Translations under genes and position numbers: made by a program
The notes under the pieces: model-generated
The model's database searches: none
The model's input: the letters and a program-made list of their open reading frames with translations, nothing else
Told to the model about the DNA's origin: nothing
Assembly (NCBI RefSeq): GCF_011008935.1
Contig: NZ_JAAIVJ010000001.1
Coordinates: 248,001-312,000 of the forward strand
Length of the DNA stretch: 64,000 bases
Origin: Tabrizicola oligotrophica
Lineage (GTDB): Bacteria; Pseudomonadota; Alphaproteobacteria; Rhodobacterales; Rhodobacteraceae
Reading direction: 5' to 3'
Shown here: piece by piece, positions 45,417 through 54,815 of the stretch
How the letters are laid out: each line of letters opens with the position of its first letter
Numbering within the stretch: position 1 is the stretch's first letter

Positions 45417-46814
45417 ATGGCAGGCCAGAGCTTTGACGTAGTGGTGATCGGGGCAGGACCGGGGGGCTATGTCGCCGCCATCCGGGCCGCGCAACTGGGC
45501 CAGAAGGTTGCCATCGTCGAACGCGAACATCTGGGCGGCATCTGCCTGAACTGGGGCTGCATTCCGACCAAGGCGCTTCTGCGCTCGGCCGAGGTGTTTC
45601 ACCTGATGCACCGCGCCAAGGAATTCGGCCTGAAGGTCGAGGGCGCCTCCTTCGACCTTGACGCCGTGGTGGCGCGCTCGCGCGGGGTGGCCAAACAGCT
45701 GTCGGGCGGCATCGGCCATCTGATGAAGAAGAACAAGGTCACGGTGTTCATGGGCGCGGCCAGCCTGCCGAAGGCGGGCGTGGTGTCGGTCAAGACTGAC
45801 AAGGGCGTGGAAGAGCTGACCGCCAAGGCGATCATCCTTGCCACCGGTGCGCGGGCCCGCGAACTGCCGGGGCTGGAGGCCGATGGTGATCTCGTGTGGA
45901 CATACAAGCACGCCCTGCAACCCAAGCGCATGCCGAAGAAGCTGCTGGTCATCGGATCGGGGGCCATCGGCATAGAATTTGCAAGCTTCTTCAACACTTT
46001 GGGCGCCGATGTTACGGTGTGCGAAGTGATGGACCGCGTGCTGCCGGTGGAAGATGCCGAGATTTCTGCCTTTGCCAAGAAAGCCTTTGTCAAGCAGGGC
46101 ATGAAGATTCTGGAAAAGACTACGGTCAAGAAGCTGGACCGCAAGCCGGGCGTCGGGGTGACCGCTCACCTTGAGGATGCAAAAGGCACGGTAACCGCAG
46201 AATTCGACACGGTTATTTCCGCGGTCGGCATTGTCGGCAACGTGGAGAACCTTGGGCTGGAGGCGCTTGGCGTCAAGATCGACCGCACCCATGTCGTGAC
46301 GGACGAATTCTGCCGCACCGGGGTTCCCGGGCTTTATGCCATCGGCGATATCGCCGGCGCGCCCTGGCTGGCGCACAAGGCGAGCCACGAGGGCGTGATG
46401 GTCGCCGAACTGATCGCGGGCGGCCATCCGCATGCCATCAAGCCAAACTCGATTGCCGGCTGCACCTATTGCCACCCGCAGGTGGCCTCGGTCGGGCTGA
46501 CCGAAGCCAAGGCCAAGGAGGCGGGCTATCAGGTGAAGGTGGGCCGCTTCCCCTTCATCGGCAACGGCAAGGCGATTGCGCTTGGCGAGAGCGAGGGCAT
46601 GATCAAAACCGTGTTCGACGCCAAGACCGGCGAGCTTCTGGGCGCCCATATGATCGGCGCGGAAGTCACCGAGTTGATCCAGGGCTATGTCGTCGGCCGG
46701 TCGCTGGAGACCACCGAGGAAGACTTGATGAACACCGTCTTCCCGCATCCGACACTGAGCGAGATGATGCACGAGGCGGTGCTCGACGCCTATGGCCGGG
46801 CCTTGCATATCTGA
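45417..46814 (+). CDS. lpdA: Dihydrolipoyl dehydrogenase
   Basis: 465 residues. FAD enzyme (E3) that reoxidises lipoamide for 2-oxoacid dehydrogenases and the glycine cleavage system. FAD loop GAGPGG (12-17), redox disulfide Cys43-Cys48 (GGICLNWGCIPTKALL), NAD loop VIGSGAIGIEFASFF and the dimer-interface histidine in HPTLSEMMHEAV. ATG 45417 is preceded by GAGGGAGGG. No E1/E2 genes are close, so this is an extra or stand-alone E3. Confidence 0.96.
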   Translation: MAGQSFDVVVIGAGPGGYVAAIRAAQLGQKVAIVEREHLGGICLNWGCIPTKALLRSAEVFHLMHRAKEFGLKVEGASFDLDAVVARSRGVAKQLSGGIGHLMKKNKVTVFMGAASLPKAGVVSVKTDKGVEELTAKAIILATGARARELPGLEADGDLVWTYKHALQPKRMPKKLLVIGSGAIGIEFASFFNTLGADVTVCEVMDRVLPVEDAEISAFAKKAFVKQGMKILEKTTVKKLDRKPGVGVTAHLEDAKGTVTAEFDTVISAVGIVGNVENLGLEALGVKIDRTHVVTDEFCRTGVPGLYAIGDIAGAPWLAHKASHEGVMVAELIAGGHPHAIKPNSIAGCTYCHPQVASVGLTEAKAKEAGYQVKVGRFPFIGNGKAIALGESEGMIKTVFDAKTGELLGAHMIGAEVTELIQGYVVGRSLETTEEDLMNTVFPHPTLSEMMHEAVLDAYGRALHI

Positions 46815-46821
46815 CCGGAAA

Positions 46822-46842
46822 CGATTTCTGTGGCAGAAATCG
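46822..46842. repeat. CGATTTCTG hairpin after lpdA
   Basis: CGATTTCTG-TGG-CAGAAATCG is a perfect nine-base inverted repeat with a three-base loop, eight bases after the lpdA stop. The arms are identical to those of the hairpin at 51459-51481, so it belongs to the same dispersed family. Confidence 0.6.
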
Positions 46843-46843
46843 C

Positions 46844-46910
46844 GGGGGGCCGTCTGCCCCCCGGGCTGCGGGGCAGCCTCCCCCCGAGGATATTTTTGAA
46901 CAGATGAAAG
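46844..46910 (+). repeat. GATATTT..GAACAGATGAA dispersed element, copy 2
   Basis: A GC-rich double hairpin (GGGGGG at 46844, CCCCCC runs at 46857 and 46880) is followed by GAGGATATTTTTGAACAGATGAAAG. The core matches copy 1 at 11813-11844. It ends eight bases before the MFS start codon. Confidence 0.65.
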
Positions 46911-46917
46911 ACCTCGC

Positions 46918-48090
46918 ATGCGCGCTGCCGTGACCATTTTTGCGATCTGGGCGGCGGGGCTTGGCGCGGCGGCGCAGTTTGGCAAGATGTCGGTGGCCTA
47001 TCCGGCGCTGGAGGCGGTTTACGCCGGGCAGGCCGGCATCGGCATCGGGGTGATGCTGTCGATCGTCGGCACAGTCGGGCTGGTGTTCGGCACGACGGCG
47101 GGGCTTTGGGTGGCCCGCGTCGGGGCGCGGCGGGCGCTGGTGGCGGCGCTGGCGCTGGGGGCGGTGGCCAGCGCGCTGCAGATTGGCCTGCCGCCCTATC
47201 CGGTGATGCTGGCGACGCGGGTTCTGGAAGGACTGTCGCATCTGGTGATCGTGGTGGTCGGGCCGACGGCGATTGCCGGGCTGGCGCCGGGGCGCGGGCA
47301 GGGAGCGGCGATGACCTTGTGGTCGTCGTTTTTCGGCGTGGCCTATGCCGTGCTGTTCTATGTCGGGCCGGATCTGCTGGCAGATCACGGGCCGGGCCTG
47401 TTGTTCGGCTTGCATGCGATCTGGATGGCGGTTGCCGCGCTGGTCCTGTGGCTTTTGTTGCCCGGCGAGGGCGGGCAGGCGCAGGTGAAGCGGCGGGCCT
47501 CGCTCTGGGCCGAGCATCGCGCGATCTATGCCTCGCCGCGGCTGGCGGCTCCGGCGATGGGCTTTGTCTGTTACACCGTCACCTATGTCGCGGTTTTGAC
47601 GATTTTGCCTGCACAAATGGGAGATATGGGTGGGTTTATCGGCGTGGCGATGCCGCTTGTCTCGATCGCGGTGTCGCTGACGCTGGGGATCTGGCTGCTG
47701 GGCCGGATGAGCGCGGTGCGGCTGGTGCAGCGCGGCTTTGCCGCGGCGATGCTGGCGGCGGGCGGGCTGTGGCTGAGCTGGGGCGGGGGGCTGGCCAGCG
47801 TCTTTGCGCTTGGTGTCGCGGCCAGTCTTGGCATCGTGCAGGGTGCGAGCTTTGCCGCGCTGGCCGAGCTGAACCCCGGGCCGGCGGATCGCGCCCGCGC
47901 CGCCGGGGCCATTGCCCAGCTTGGCAATCTTGGCACTACGGTTGGAACGCCGCTGCTGGTCTGGATCACGGCCAGGGCCGGGGAGATCGGCCTTGCCCTG
48001 TTCGTCATCGGGTTTTCGGCGCTTGGCGTGGCGATTCACGCCGTGCAGGCACGGCGCCGGCTCAGCGCTGAACCGCTCCCCCGGCGCTGA
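46918..48090 (+). CDS. MFS transporter
   Basis: 390 residues with eleven to twelve predicted helices. MFS features include VARVGARRALVAALALG after the second helix and GARAAGAIAQLGNLGTTVG-like symmetric repeats (seen as RARAAGAIAQLGNLGTT). It resembles drug- or cyanate-permease-type carriers but the substrate is unknown. The upstream region is the dispersed repeat element. Its 3' end overlaps the rhodanese gene on the other strand by 29 bases. Confidence 0.82.
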   Translation: MRAAVTIFAIWAAGLGAAAQFGKMSVAYPALEAVYAGQAGIGIGVMLSIVGTVGLVFGTTAGLWVARVGARRALVAALALGAVASALQIGLPPYPVMLATRVLEGLSHLVIVVVGPTAIAGLAPGRGQGAAMTLWSSFFGVAYAVLFYVGPDLLADHGPGLLFGLHAIWMAVAALVLWLLLPGEGGQAQVKRRASLWAEHRAIYASPRLAAPAMGFVCYTVTYVAVLTILPAQMGDMGGFIGVAMPLVSIAVSLTLGIWLLGRMSAVRLVQRGFAAAMLAAGGLWLSWGGGLASVFALGVAASLGIVQGASFAALAELNPGPADRARAAGAIAQLGNLGTTVGTPLLVWITARAGEIGLALFVIGFSALGVAIHAVQARRRLSAEPLPRR

Positions 48091-48415
48091 GCCAATCGCC
48101 GAAGCCGCCGATGTTGTGGGCAGTATAGCCCAGCCGTTCCAGTACCTGCGCCGCCTGACCGGCGCGGCCGCCGACGGCGCAGAACACCGCGACGGGTTTG
48201 GCCGGGTCGAGCCGCTTGTCATGGTCGGGGCCTTGCGGGTTGGCCTTGAGCTGCACCATGGCCAGGGGGATATGCACGCCGCCCCGCGCTGTGCCGGAGG
48301 CGGCAATCTCGCCGGCTTCCCGCACGTCGAGCAGGGTGATTTCCCCCCTCGCGGCCATGGCCACGGCATCGGCGGCGGTGAAGCGTTTGGCGGAGGAGCC
48401 GAAGAACGAGAACAT
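48062..48415 (-). CDS. Single-domain rhodanese
   Basis: 117 residues, one rhodanese domain with the active-site loop [14 protein letters not shown] (persulfide-carrying cysteine) and [14 protein letters not shown] near the N-terminus. Such proteins move sulfane sulfur between thiols. Its promoter (48445-48472) contains an ATTC-N8-GAAT inverted repeat that matches the SqrR operator. A role in persulfide handling is therefore likely. Start ATG 48415 has GAAAGG upstream. Confidence 0.9.
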   Translation of the reverse strand: MFSFFGSSAKRFTAADAVAMAARGEITLLDVREAGEIAASGTARGGVHIPLAMVQLKANPQGPDHDKRLDPAKPVAVFCAVGGRAGQAAQVLERLGYTAHNIGGFGDWLSAGGAVQR

Positions 48416-48444
48416 CGGGAAGCCTTTCGGAGAGGGTTTCCGTC

Positions 48445-48472
48445 AATATATTCTATTAATGGAATTTGTAAA
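48445..48472 (-). promoter_or_regulatory. Promoter of the rhodanese gene
   Basis: On the minus strand TTTACA (48467-48472) and TATATT (48445-48450) are separated by 16 bases, five of six matches each to -35 and -10. The operator-like inverted repeat fills the spacer exactly, as expected for a repressor that blocks polymerase. Confidence 0.6.
48450..48465. promoter_or_regulatory. SqrR-like operator, ATTC-N8-GAAT
   Basis: ATTCTATTAATGGAAT is an exact match to ATTC-N8-GAAT, the site reported for the sulfide-responsive repressor SqrR of Rhodobacter capsulatus (ArsR family). It lies between the -35 and -10 of the rhodanese promoter. No sqrR gene is in the window. Confidence 0.6.
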
Positions 48473-48496
48473 GCGCTCGGGCGGCGGACCGCGCAA

Positions 48497-48511
48497 GTTC
48501 ACCCTATGTTC
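48497..48511 (+). promoter_or_regulatory. SOS box (LexA site) before uvrA
   Basis: GTTCACCCTATGTTC is a perfect GTTC-N7-GTTC direct repeat, the alphaproteobacterial LexA site. It lies 65 bases before the uvrA start. uvrA of Rhodobacter sphaeroides is a known LexA target with this box. Confidence 0.85.
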
Positions 48512-48575
48512 ACATTTTCTGGTTGGAATGCCGCGGGATTCCCCCTACATCTGTGCGGGTCTGGTGGGGTGGATC

Positions 48576-51434
<2,859 letters not shown>

Positions 51435-51458
51435 GCCGGCGCGACCGCCGCATCGCGC

Positions 51459-51504
51459 CCGATTTCTGATACAGAAATCGGCCCGGAATTCGTGCCGAAT
51501 TCCG
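51459..51504. repeat. Two tandem hairpins between uvrA and the cupredoxin gene
   Basis: CCGATTTCTG-ATA-CAGAAATCGG (51459-51481) and CGGAATTCG-TGC-CGAATTCCG (51484-51504) are perfect inverted repeats with three-base loops. They fill the 73-base convergent gap and end four bases before the cupredoxin stop codon. They belong with the hairpins at 4387 and 46822. Confidence 0.65.
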
Positions 51505-51507
51505 CCG

Positions 51508-51837
51508 TCAGGCCACTGTGATGCGGGCCTTCATCGACGGATGGAACTTGCAGAAATAGTCGAACTCACCCGCCTGCGCGAAGGTGATCGTTGCCGACTG
51601 GCCCTTGGTCAGCTTGCCGGTATCGAAACTCTCGTCCTTGGCGCTGGCGGTATGCGGCGGGCTGTCTTCGCTCAGGAAAGTCACCGTGTCCCCGACGGCG
51701 ATGGCAAGATCGGCGGGGATGAATTCCATCGACTTGATGTTGACCTGATGCGAGCCGGCGCGGACGGGGCCGGCAGCCAGCGGCAGCAGGCCGGCGGCGG
51801 CGCAAAGCCGGGTGAACTGGCGGCGGGTGAAGGTCAT
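51508..51837 (-). CDS. Tat-exported cupredoxin
   Basis: 109 residues. A twin-arginine signal (TFTRRQFTRLCAAAGLLPL) exports it to the periplasm. The remaining 75 or so residues form a small type-1 copper fold: PPHTAS supplies a histidine and FDYFCKFHPSMKA gives the Cys-His-Met set, in the plastocyanin/amicyanin arrangement. It could carry single electrons; the partners are not encoded here. ATG 51837 follows GGAG with seven bases between. 109 bases after the DUF2892 gene on the same strand. Confidence 0.88.
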   Translation of the reverse strand: MTFTRRQFTRLCAAAGLLPLAAGPVRAGSHQVNIKSMEFIPADLAIAVGDTVTFLSEDSPPHTASAKDESFDTGKLTKGQSATITFAQAGEFDYFCKFHPSMKARITVA

Positions 51838-51946
51838 GGCGGAACTCCGTTGCAAGGGGCAGCGGCGTCGGCGCAGGGCGAAACGGCGGCAGGTGCGGCA
51901 GCGCCACTGCGCCGGTTTCGCCAGGCTTCCGGCACCGTTGCCGGGT

Positions 51947-52150
51947 TTACTTGCCTTGGCGGGTCGAGACCCCGAAGATCGTATAGACCGGGCAATAACC
52001 GATCAGGCCGGTCAGCAGCGGCGCGATGCCAAAGAGCTTGGCATAATGCCAGAAACCCGCCCCGTTTTCCATGAAGAACCAGGCCAGAAGGGCGATTCCG
52101 ACGAGAATGCGCAGCGCGCGGTCGGCGGTGCCTTCATTGGTCGTGAACAT
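51947..52150 (-). CDS. DUF2892 (YgaP-type) small membrane protein
   Basis: 67 residues with two membrane segments (about 17-30 and 40-57) and the conserved end IGYCPVYTIFGVST. In E. coli YgaP this domain is fused to a rhodanese, and isolated copies are often near sulfur genes. ATG 52150 follows GAGGAG. An operator-like site lies about 70 bases upstream (52217-52232). The order DUF2892 then cupredoxin suggests a two-gene operon. Its exact role is unknown. Confidence 0.85.
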   Translation of the reverse strand: MFTTNEGTADRALRILVGIALLAWFFMENGAGFWHYAKLFGIAPLLTGLIGYCPVYTIFGVSTRQGK

Positions 52151-52216
52151 GACTGTCTCCTCTTGCTGTGGCGCCGGGTCTGTGGGCTTCCCGCGAGTCG
52201 CCCGCCCGCTCAACAT

Positions 52217-52232
52217 ATTCGCCAAATAGAAA
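52217..52232. promoter_or_regulatory. Near-match to the SqrR operator before the DUF2892 gene
   Basis: ATTCGCCAAATAGAAA is ATTC-N8-GAAA, one base away from ATTC-N8-GAAT. It is inside an A/T-rich stretch 67 bases upstream of the DUF2892 start. The presence of a second site of this type next to a rhodanese-associated gene makes the pattern more believable than either alone. Confidence 0.4.
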
Positions 52233-52386
52233 AAATCCGAAACTTTTTCAAATAATCACGAAAAATCCTATCTCCAAACCCTTGGTTGTCCTGCCCGTCA
52301 AATGGGCGCAGCTTTCCCGCGCGGACCAAATAATCAGCAGACATGAAACCGCCATGTCACGTCCAAGCACTGGGAAGGGACAAACC

Positions 52387-53817
52387 ATGCAGCTTACGAA
52401 CCCGTCACCCTCGTTGCACAACGAGGATCTGGCGCCCGCGGCCGAACGCAAATGGGGCGCGTTTTCCATCTTCAACGTCTGGACTTCGGACGTACACAGC
52501 CTTTGGGGCTATTATCTGGCCGCGAGCCTTTTCCTGCTCTGCGGCAGTTTCCTCAACTTCGTGATCGCCATCGGCATCGGCTCGCTGGTGATCTTCTTCC
52601 TGATGACGCTGGTCGGCAATGCCGGGGTACGGACGGGCGTGCCGTTCCCGGTTCTGGCGCGGGCCTCGTTCGGTACTTTCGGCGCCAACGTACCGGCGCT
52701 GGTGCGGGCGATCGTCGCCTGTTTCTGGTACGGCGCGCAGACGGCCGCCGCCGCCGGCGCGCTGGTGGCGCTCTTGGTGCGCAGCCCCGGTCTGCTGGAG
52801 TTCCACCAGACCAGCACCTTCCTTGGCCATTCCAGCCTGACCTTCATCTGTTTTCTCGTGGTCTGGGCGGCGCAGCTCGTCATCATCCAGAACGGCATGG
52901 AGACGGTGCGCAGGTTTCAGGACTGGGCGGGGCCGGCGGTCTGGGCCGTCATGCTGGTGCTGGCGATCTATCTCGTTGTGAAATCCGGTACCTTCTCGTT
53001 CGGGTCCGAGATTCCGCAGGATGTGCTGGTGCAGGCCACTGCCGGCGCGGGCGTGACTGCGACACCGGGCAGCTTTGCCGCCCTTGCCGCGGTTGCGGCG
53101 ACCTGGATCACCTATTTCGCCGCGCTCTACCTGAACTTCTGCGACTTCTCGCGCTATGCGAAGGATGAAAAGGCGCTGCGGACGGGCAACCTCTGGGGCC
53201 TGCCGGTCAACCTGCTGGCCTTCTGCCTTGTCGCGGGCGTCACCACCACTGCCGCCTATTCGGTCTATGGCGAAGTGCTGCTGCACCCCGAGCAGATCTC
53301 GGCCAAGTTCGACAGCCTGACGCTGTCGATCCTTGCGGCGCTGACCTTCGCGGTGGCGACGCTCGGGATCAACGTCGTGGCGAACTTCGTCTCGGCCGCC
53401 TTCGACATCTCGAACACCTTCCCCTCGAAGATCAGCTTCAAGGGCGGCGGCTATATCGCGGCGATCATCAGCCTGATCCTGTTTCCCTGGTCGCCCTGGG
53501 AGACGGGTGCGGCAAGCTTCGTCAACTTCATCGGGTCGGGCATGGGGCCGATCTTCGGGATCATGATGGTCGACTACTATCTGATCCGGCAGGGCAAGCT
53601 GGATGTGAACGCGCTCTATCAGGAGGATGGCGAGTTCCGGTTCCAGAACGGCTGGCACGGCAAGGCCTTCATCGCCTTTGGCGTCGGTCTTGTGTTCTCG
53701 TCGCTCCTGCCGACCTTCACGACGATCCTGCCGGCCTGGTGGGGTACCTATGGCTGGTTCGTCGGCGTGGCGGTGGGCGGCGCGGTCTATTTCGCGCTGC
53801 GCTCCGGGCAGAAGTAA
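52387..53817 (+). CDS. NCS1 family nucleobase:cation symporter
   Basis: 476 residues, twelve helices expected. The first helix WTSDVHSLWGYYLAASLF is typical of NCS1 (cytosine, allantoin, hydantoin or thiamine uptake), as is GMETVRRFQDWAGP. Substrate cannot be told from these motifs. ATG 52387 follows GGAAGGGAC. A strong hairpin terminator lies 18 bases past its stop. No catabolic nucleobase genes are next to it. Confidence 0.88.
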   Translation: MQLTNPSPSLHNEDLAPAAERKWGAFSIFNVWTSDVHSLWGYYLAASLFLLCGSFLNFVIAIGIGSLVIFFLMTLVGNAGVRTGVPFPVLARASFGTFGANVPALVRAIVACFWYGAQTAAAAGALVALLVRSPGLLEFHQTSTFLGHSSLTFICFLVVWAAQLVIIQNGMETVRRFQDWAGPAVWAVMLVLAIYLVVKSGTFSFGSEIPQDVLVQATAGAGVTATPGSFAALAAVAATWITYFAALYLNFCDFSRYAKDEKALRTGNLWGLPVNLLAFCLVAGVTTTAAYSVYGEVLLHPEQISAKFDSLTLSILAALTFAVATLGINVVANFVSAAFDISNTFPSKISFKGGGYIAAIISLILFPWSPWETGAASFVNFIGSGMGPIFGIMMVDYYLIRQGKLDVNALYQEDGEFRFQNGWHGKAFIAFGVGLVFSSLLPTFTTILPAWWGTYGWFVGVAVGGAVYFALRSGQK

Positions 53818-53835
53818 GCCGGCTTCACCAAGACG

Positions 53836-53863
53836 AAGGGCGGGCCTTTGGTCCGCCCTTTTT
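53836..53863 (+). terminator. Rho-independent terminator after the NCS1 gene
   Basis: AAGGGCGGGCC-TTT-GGTCCGCCCTT is an eleven-base stem (one G-U pair) with a three-base loop followed by TTT. It lies between the NCS1 stop and the convergent STAS-like gene, which ends at 53867, so it may serve both. Confidence 0.75.
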
Positions 53864-53866
53864 GCG

Positions 53867-54283
53867 TCAGGCGCCGGCCAGAAGCGCCGAGAGGCTGCGT
53901 TCGCGCAGGCCAAGGACTTCAAGCGCCTGAGCCTCGTCCTCATAGATCCGCACCACCAGCCCGCCAATGCCCGCCATGGATTTCATCACCATCCCGGCAA
54001 TCTCCTGCGACAGCCGGTGCGGCGCGATGTAGACCACCATCGGCTCGCAGCCGGGTTGCAACAGGTGATCGGGCAGCTGCGCCATGGTGGACATCAGCTG
54101 CACGAAGTCGCGCTCGTGGCTGGTGATGCCGCCAAGGTCGATCAGCTGGTTCTGCATCGGATTGGCGTCAGGGTGACGGGCATAGGCTTCGGCCGAGGCG
54201 AGGCAATCGGCCAGCAGGATATGGCCGCTGAACCGCGCCAGAACCAGATTGCGCGCGGGGAAGATGTGAAAATCAACGGGCAT
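53867..54283 (-). CDS. STAS/SpoIIAA-like protein, paralogue 1
   Basis: 138 residues, cytosolic, no signal. It starts MPVDFHIFPARNLVLARFSG, and the pattern YARHPDANPMQNQLIDLGGITSHERDF resembles the STAS/SEC14-like fold (SpoIIAA-like). About one third of its residues match paralogue 2 encoded 52 bases upstream on the same strand, including the MPV start, RHPD, QLxDL, ERDF, LM and LGL. I choose the shared MPV as the start. Function unknown; anti-sigma or signalling partner roles are only suggested by the fold. Confidence 0.65.
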   Translation of the reverse strand: MPVDFHIFPARNLVLARFSGHILLADCLASAEAYARHPDANPMQNQLIDLGGITSHERDFVQLMSTMAQLPDHLLQPGCEPMVVYIAPHRLSQEIAGMVMKSMAGIGGLVVRIYEDEAQALEVLGLRERSLSALLAGA

Positions 54284-54335
54284 CAAGAAGCTCGGATCAA
54301 GGAGGGCAGGGGAGGAGGGCTCGGGCCTTCCTGGT

Positions 54336-54755
54336 TCAGGCGCCAAGTTCGAAAAGCTCGGCAATGGCGGCGTGTTTCAGGCCCAGCAGCGCCAGCGCCT
54401 GATCTTCGCGTTCCACCACCCGCACCAGCACGATGTCCAGCCCGTCCCAGCTTTTGCGCGCCATCTGCGCCAAGGCCTGCCCGGCGCTGGTCGGGGCGTA
54501 GAACACCACCAGACGCTCGCCCCGGTGCGACATCAGGTCTTCGGCCATGCGGGCCTGCAATTTCATCAGTTCGGGAAAATCGCGTTCTACCCCCGTCACT
54601 TCGGACAGATCGCAAAGCTGCCGCATGGTGTCGTGGTGGTCGGGGTGGCGTGACACGGCGGCGACGGCGCCGCGCGCCTCGTCAAAGGTGACTTGCCCCG
54701 AATAGAAGAACAGCGCCAGATTAAAGCGGGGCAAGACTTCGGTATGAACTGGCAT
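54336..54755 (-). CDS. STAS/SpoIIAA-like protein, paralogue 2
   Basis: 139 residues with the same plan as paralogue 1: MPVHTEVLPRFNLALFFYSG, SRHPDHHDTMRQLCDL, GVERDFPELM, VVFYAPTSAGQALAQMA, ending LGLKHAAIAELFELGA. The start MPV at 54755 is chosen because it aligns with paralogue 1; a GTG at 54800 is less likely. Upstream gene of the pair, 60 bases after the mmsA end on the same strand. No obvious catalytic residues. Confidence 0.65.
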   Translation of the reverse strand: MPVHTEVLPRFNLALFFYSGQVTFDEARGAVAAVSRHPDHHDTMRQLCDLSEVTGVERDFPELMKLQARMAEDLMSHRGERLVVFYAPTSAGQALAQMARKSWDGLDIVLVRVVEREDQALALLGLKHAAIAELFELGA

Positions 54756-54815
54756 GATGGGGTTGCGCCATGTTTGACCCTGAGGTCGAAATTTCAGCAC
54801 AACCCCGGCATTTGA

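Noticed and set aside
48198-48575. Extension of UvrA upstream to 48198
   Set aside because: The extra frame runs through the rhodanese gene, its promoter and the SOS box; UvrA homologues start at [16 protein letters not shown].
51459-51504. CRISPR array from repeated hairpins
   Set aside because: There are only two units with unlike arms, no regular spacers and no cas genes.
51484-51504. GAAT/ATTC hairpin at 51484 as an SqrR site
   Set aside because: The half-sites are separated by the wrong distance and in the wrong order, and it is at gene ends, not at a promoter.
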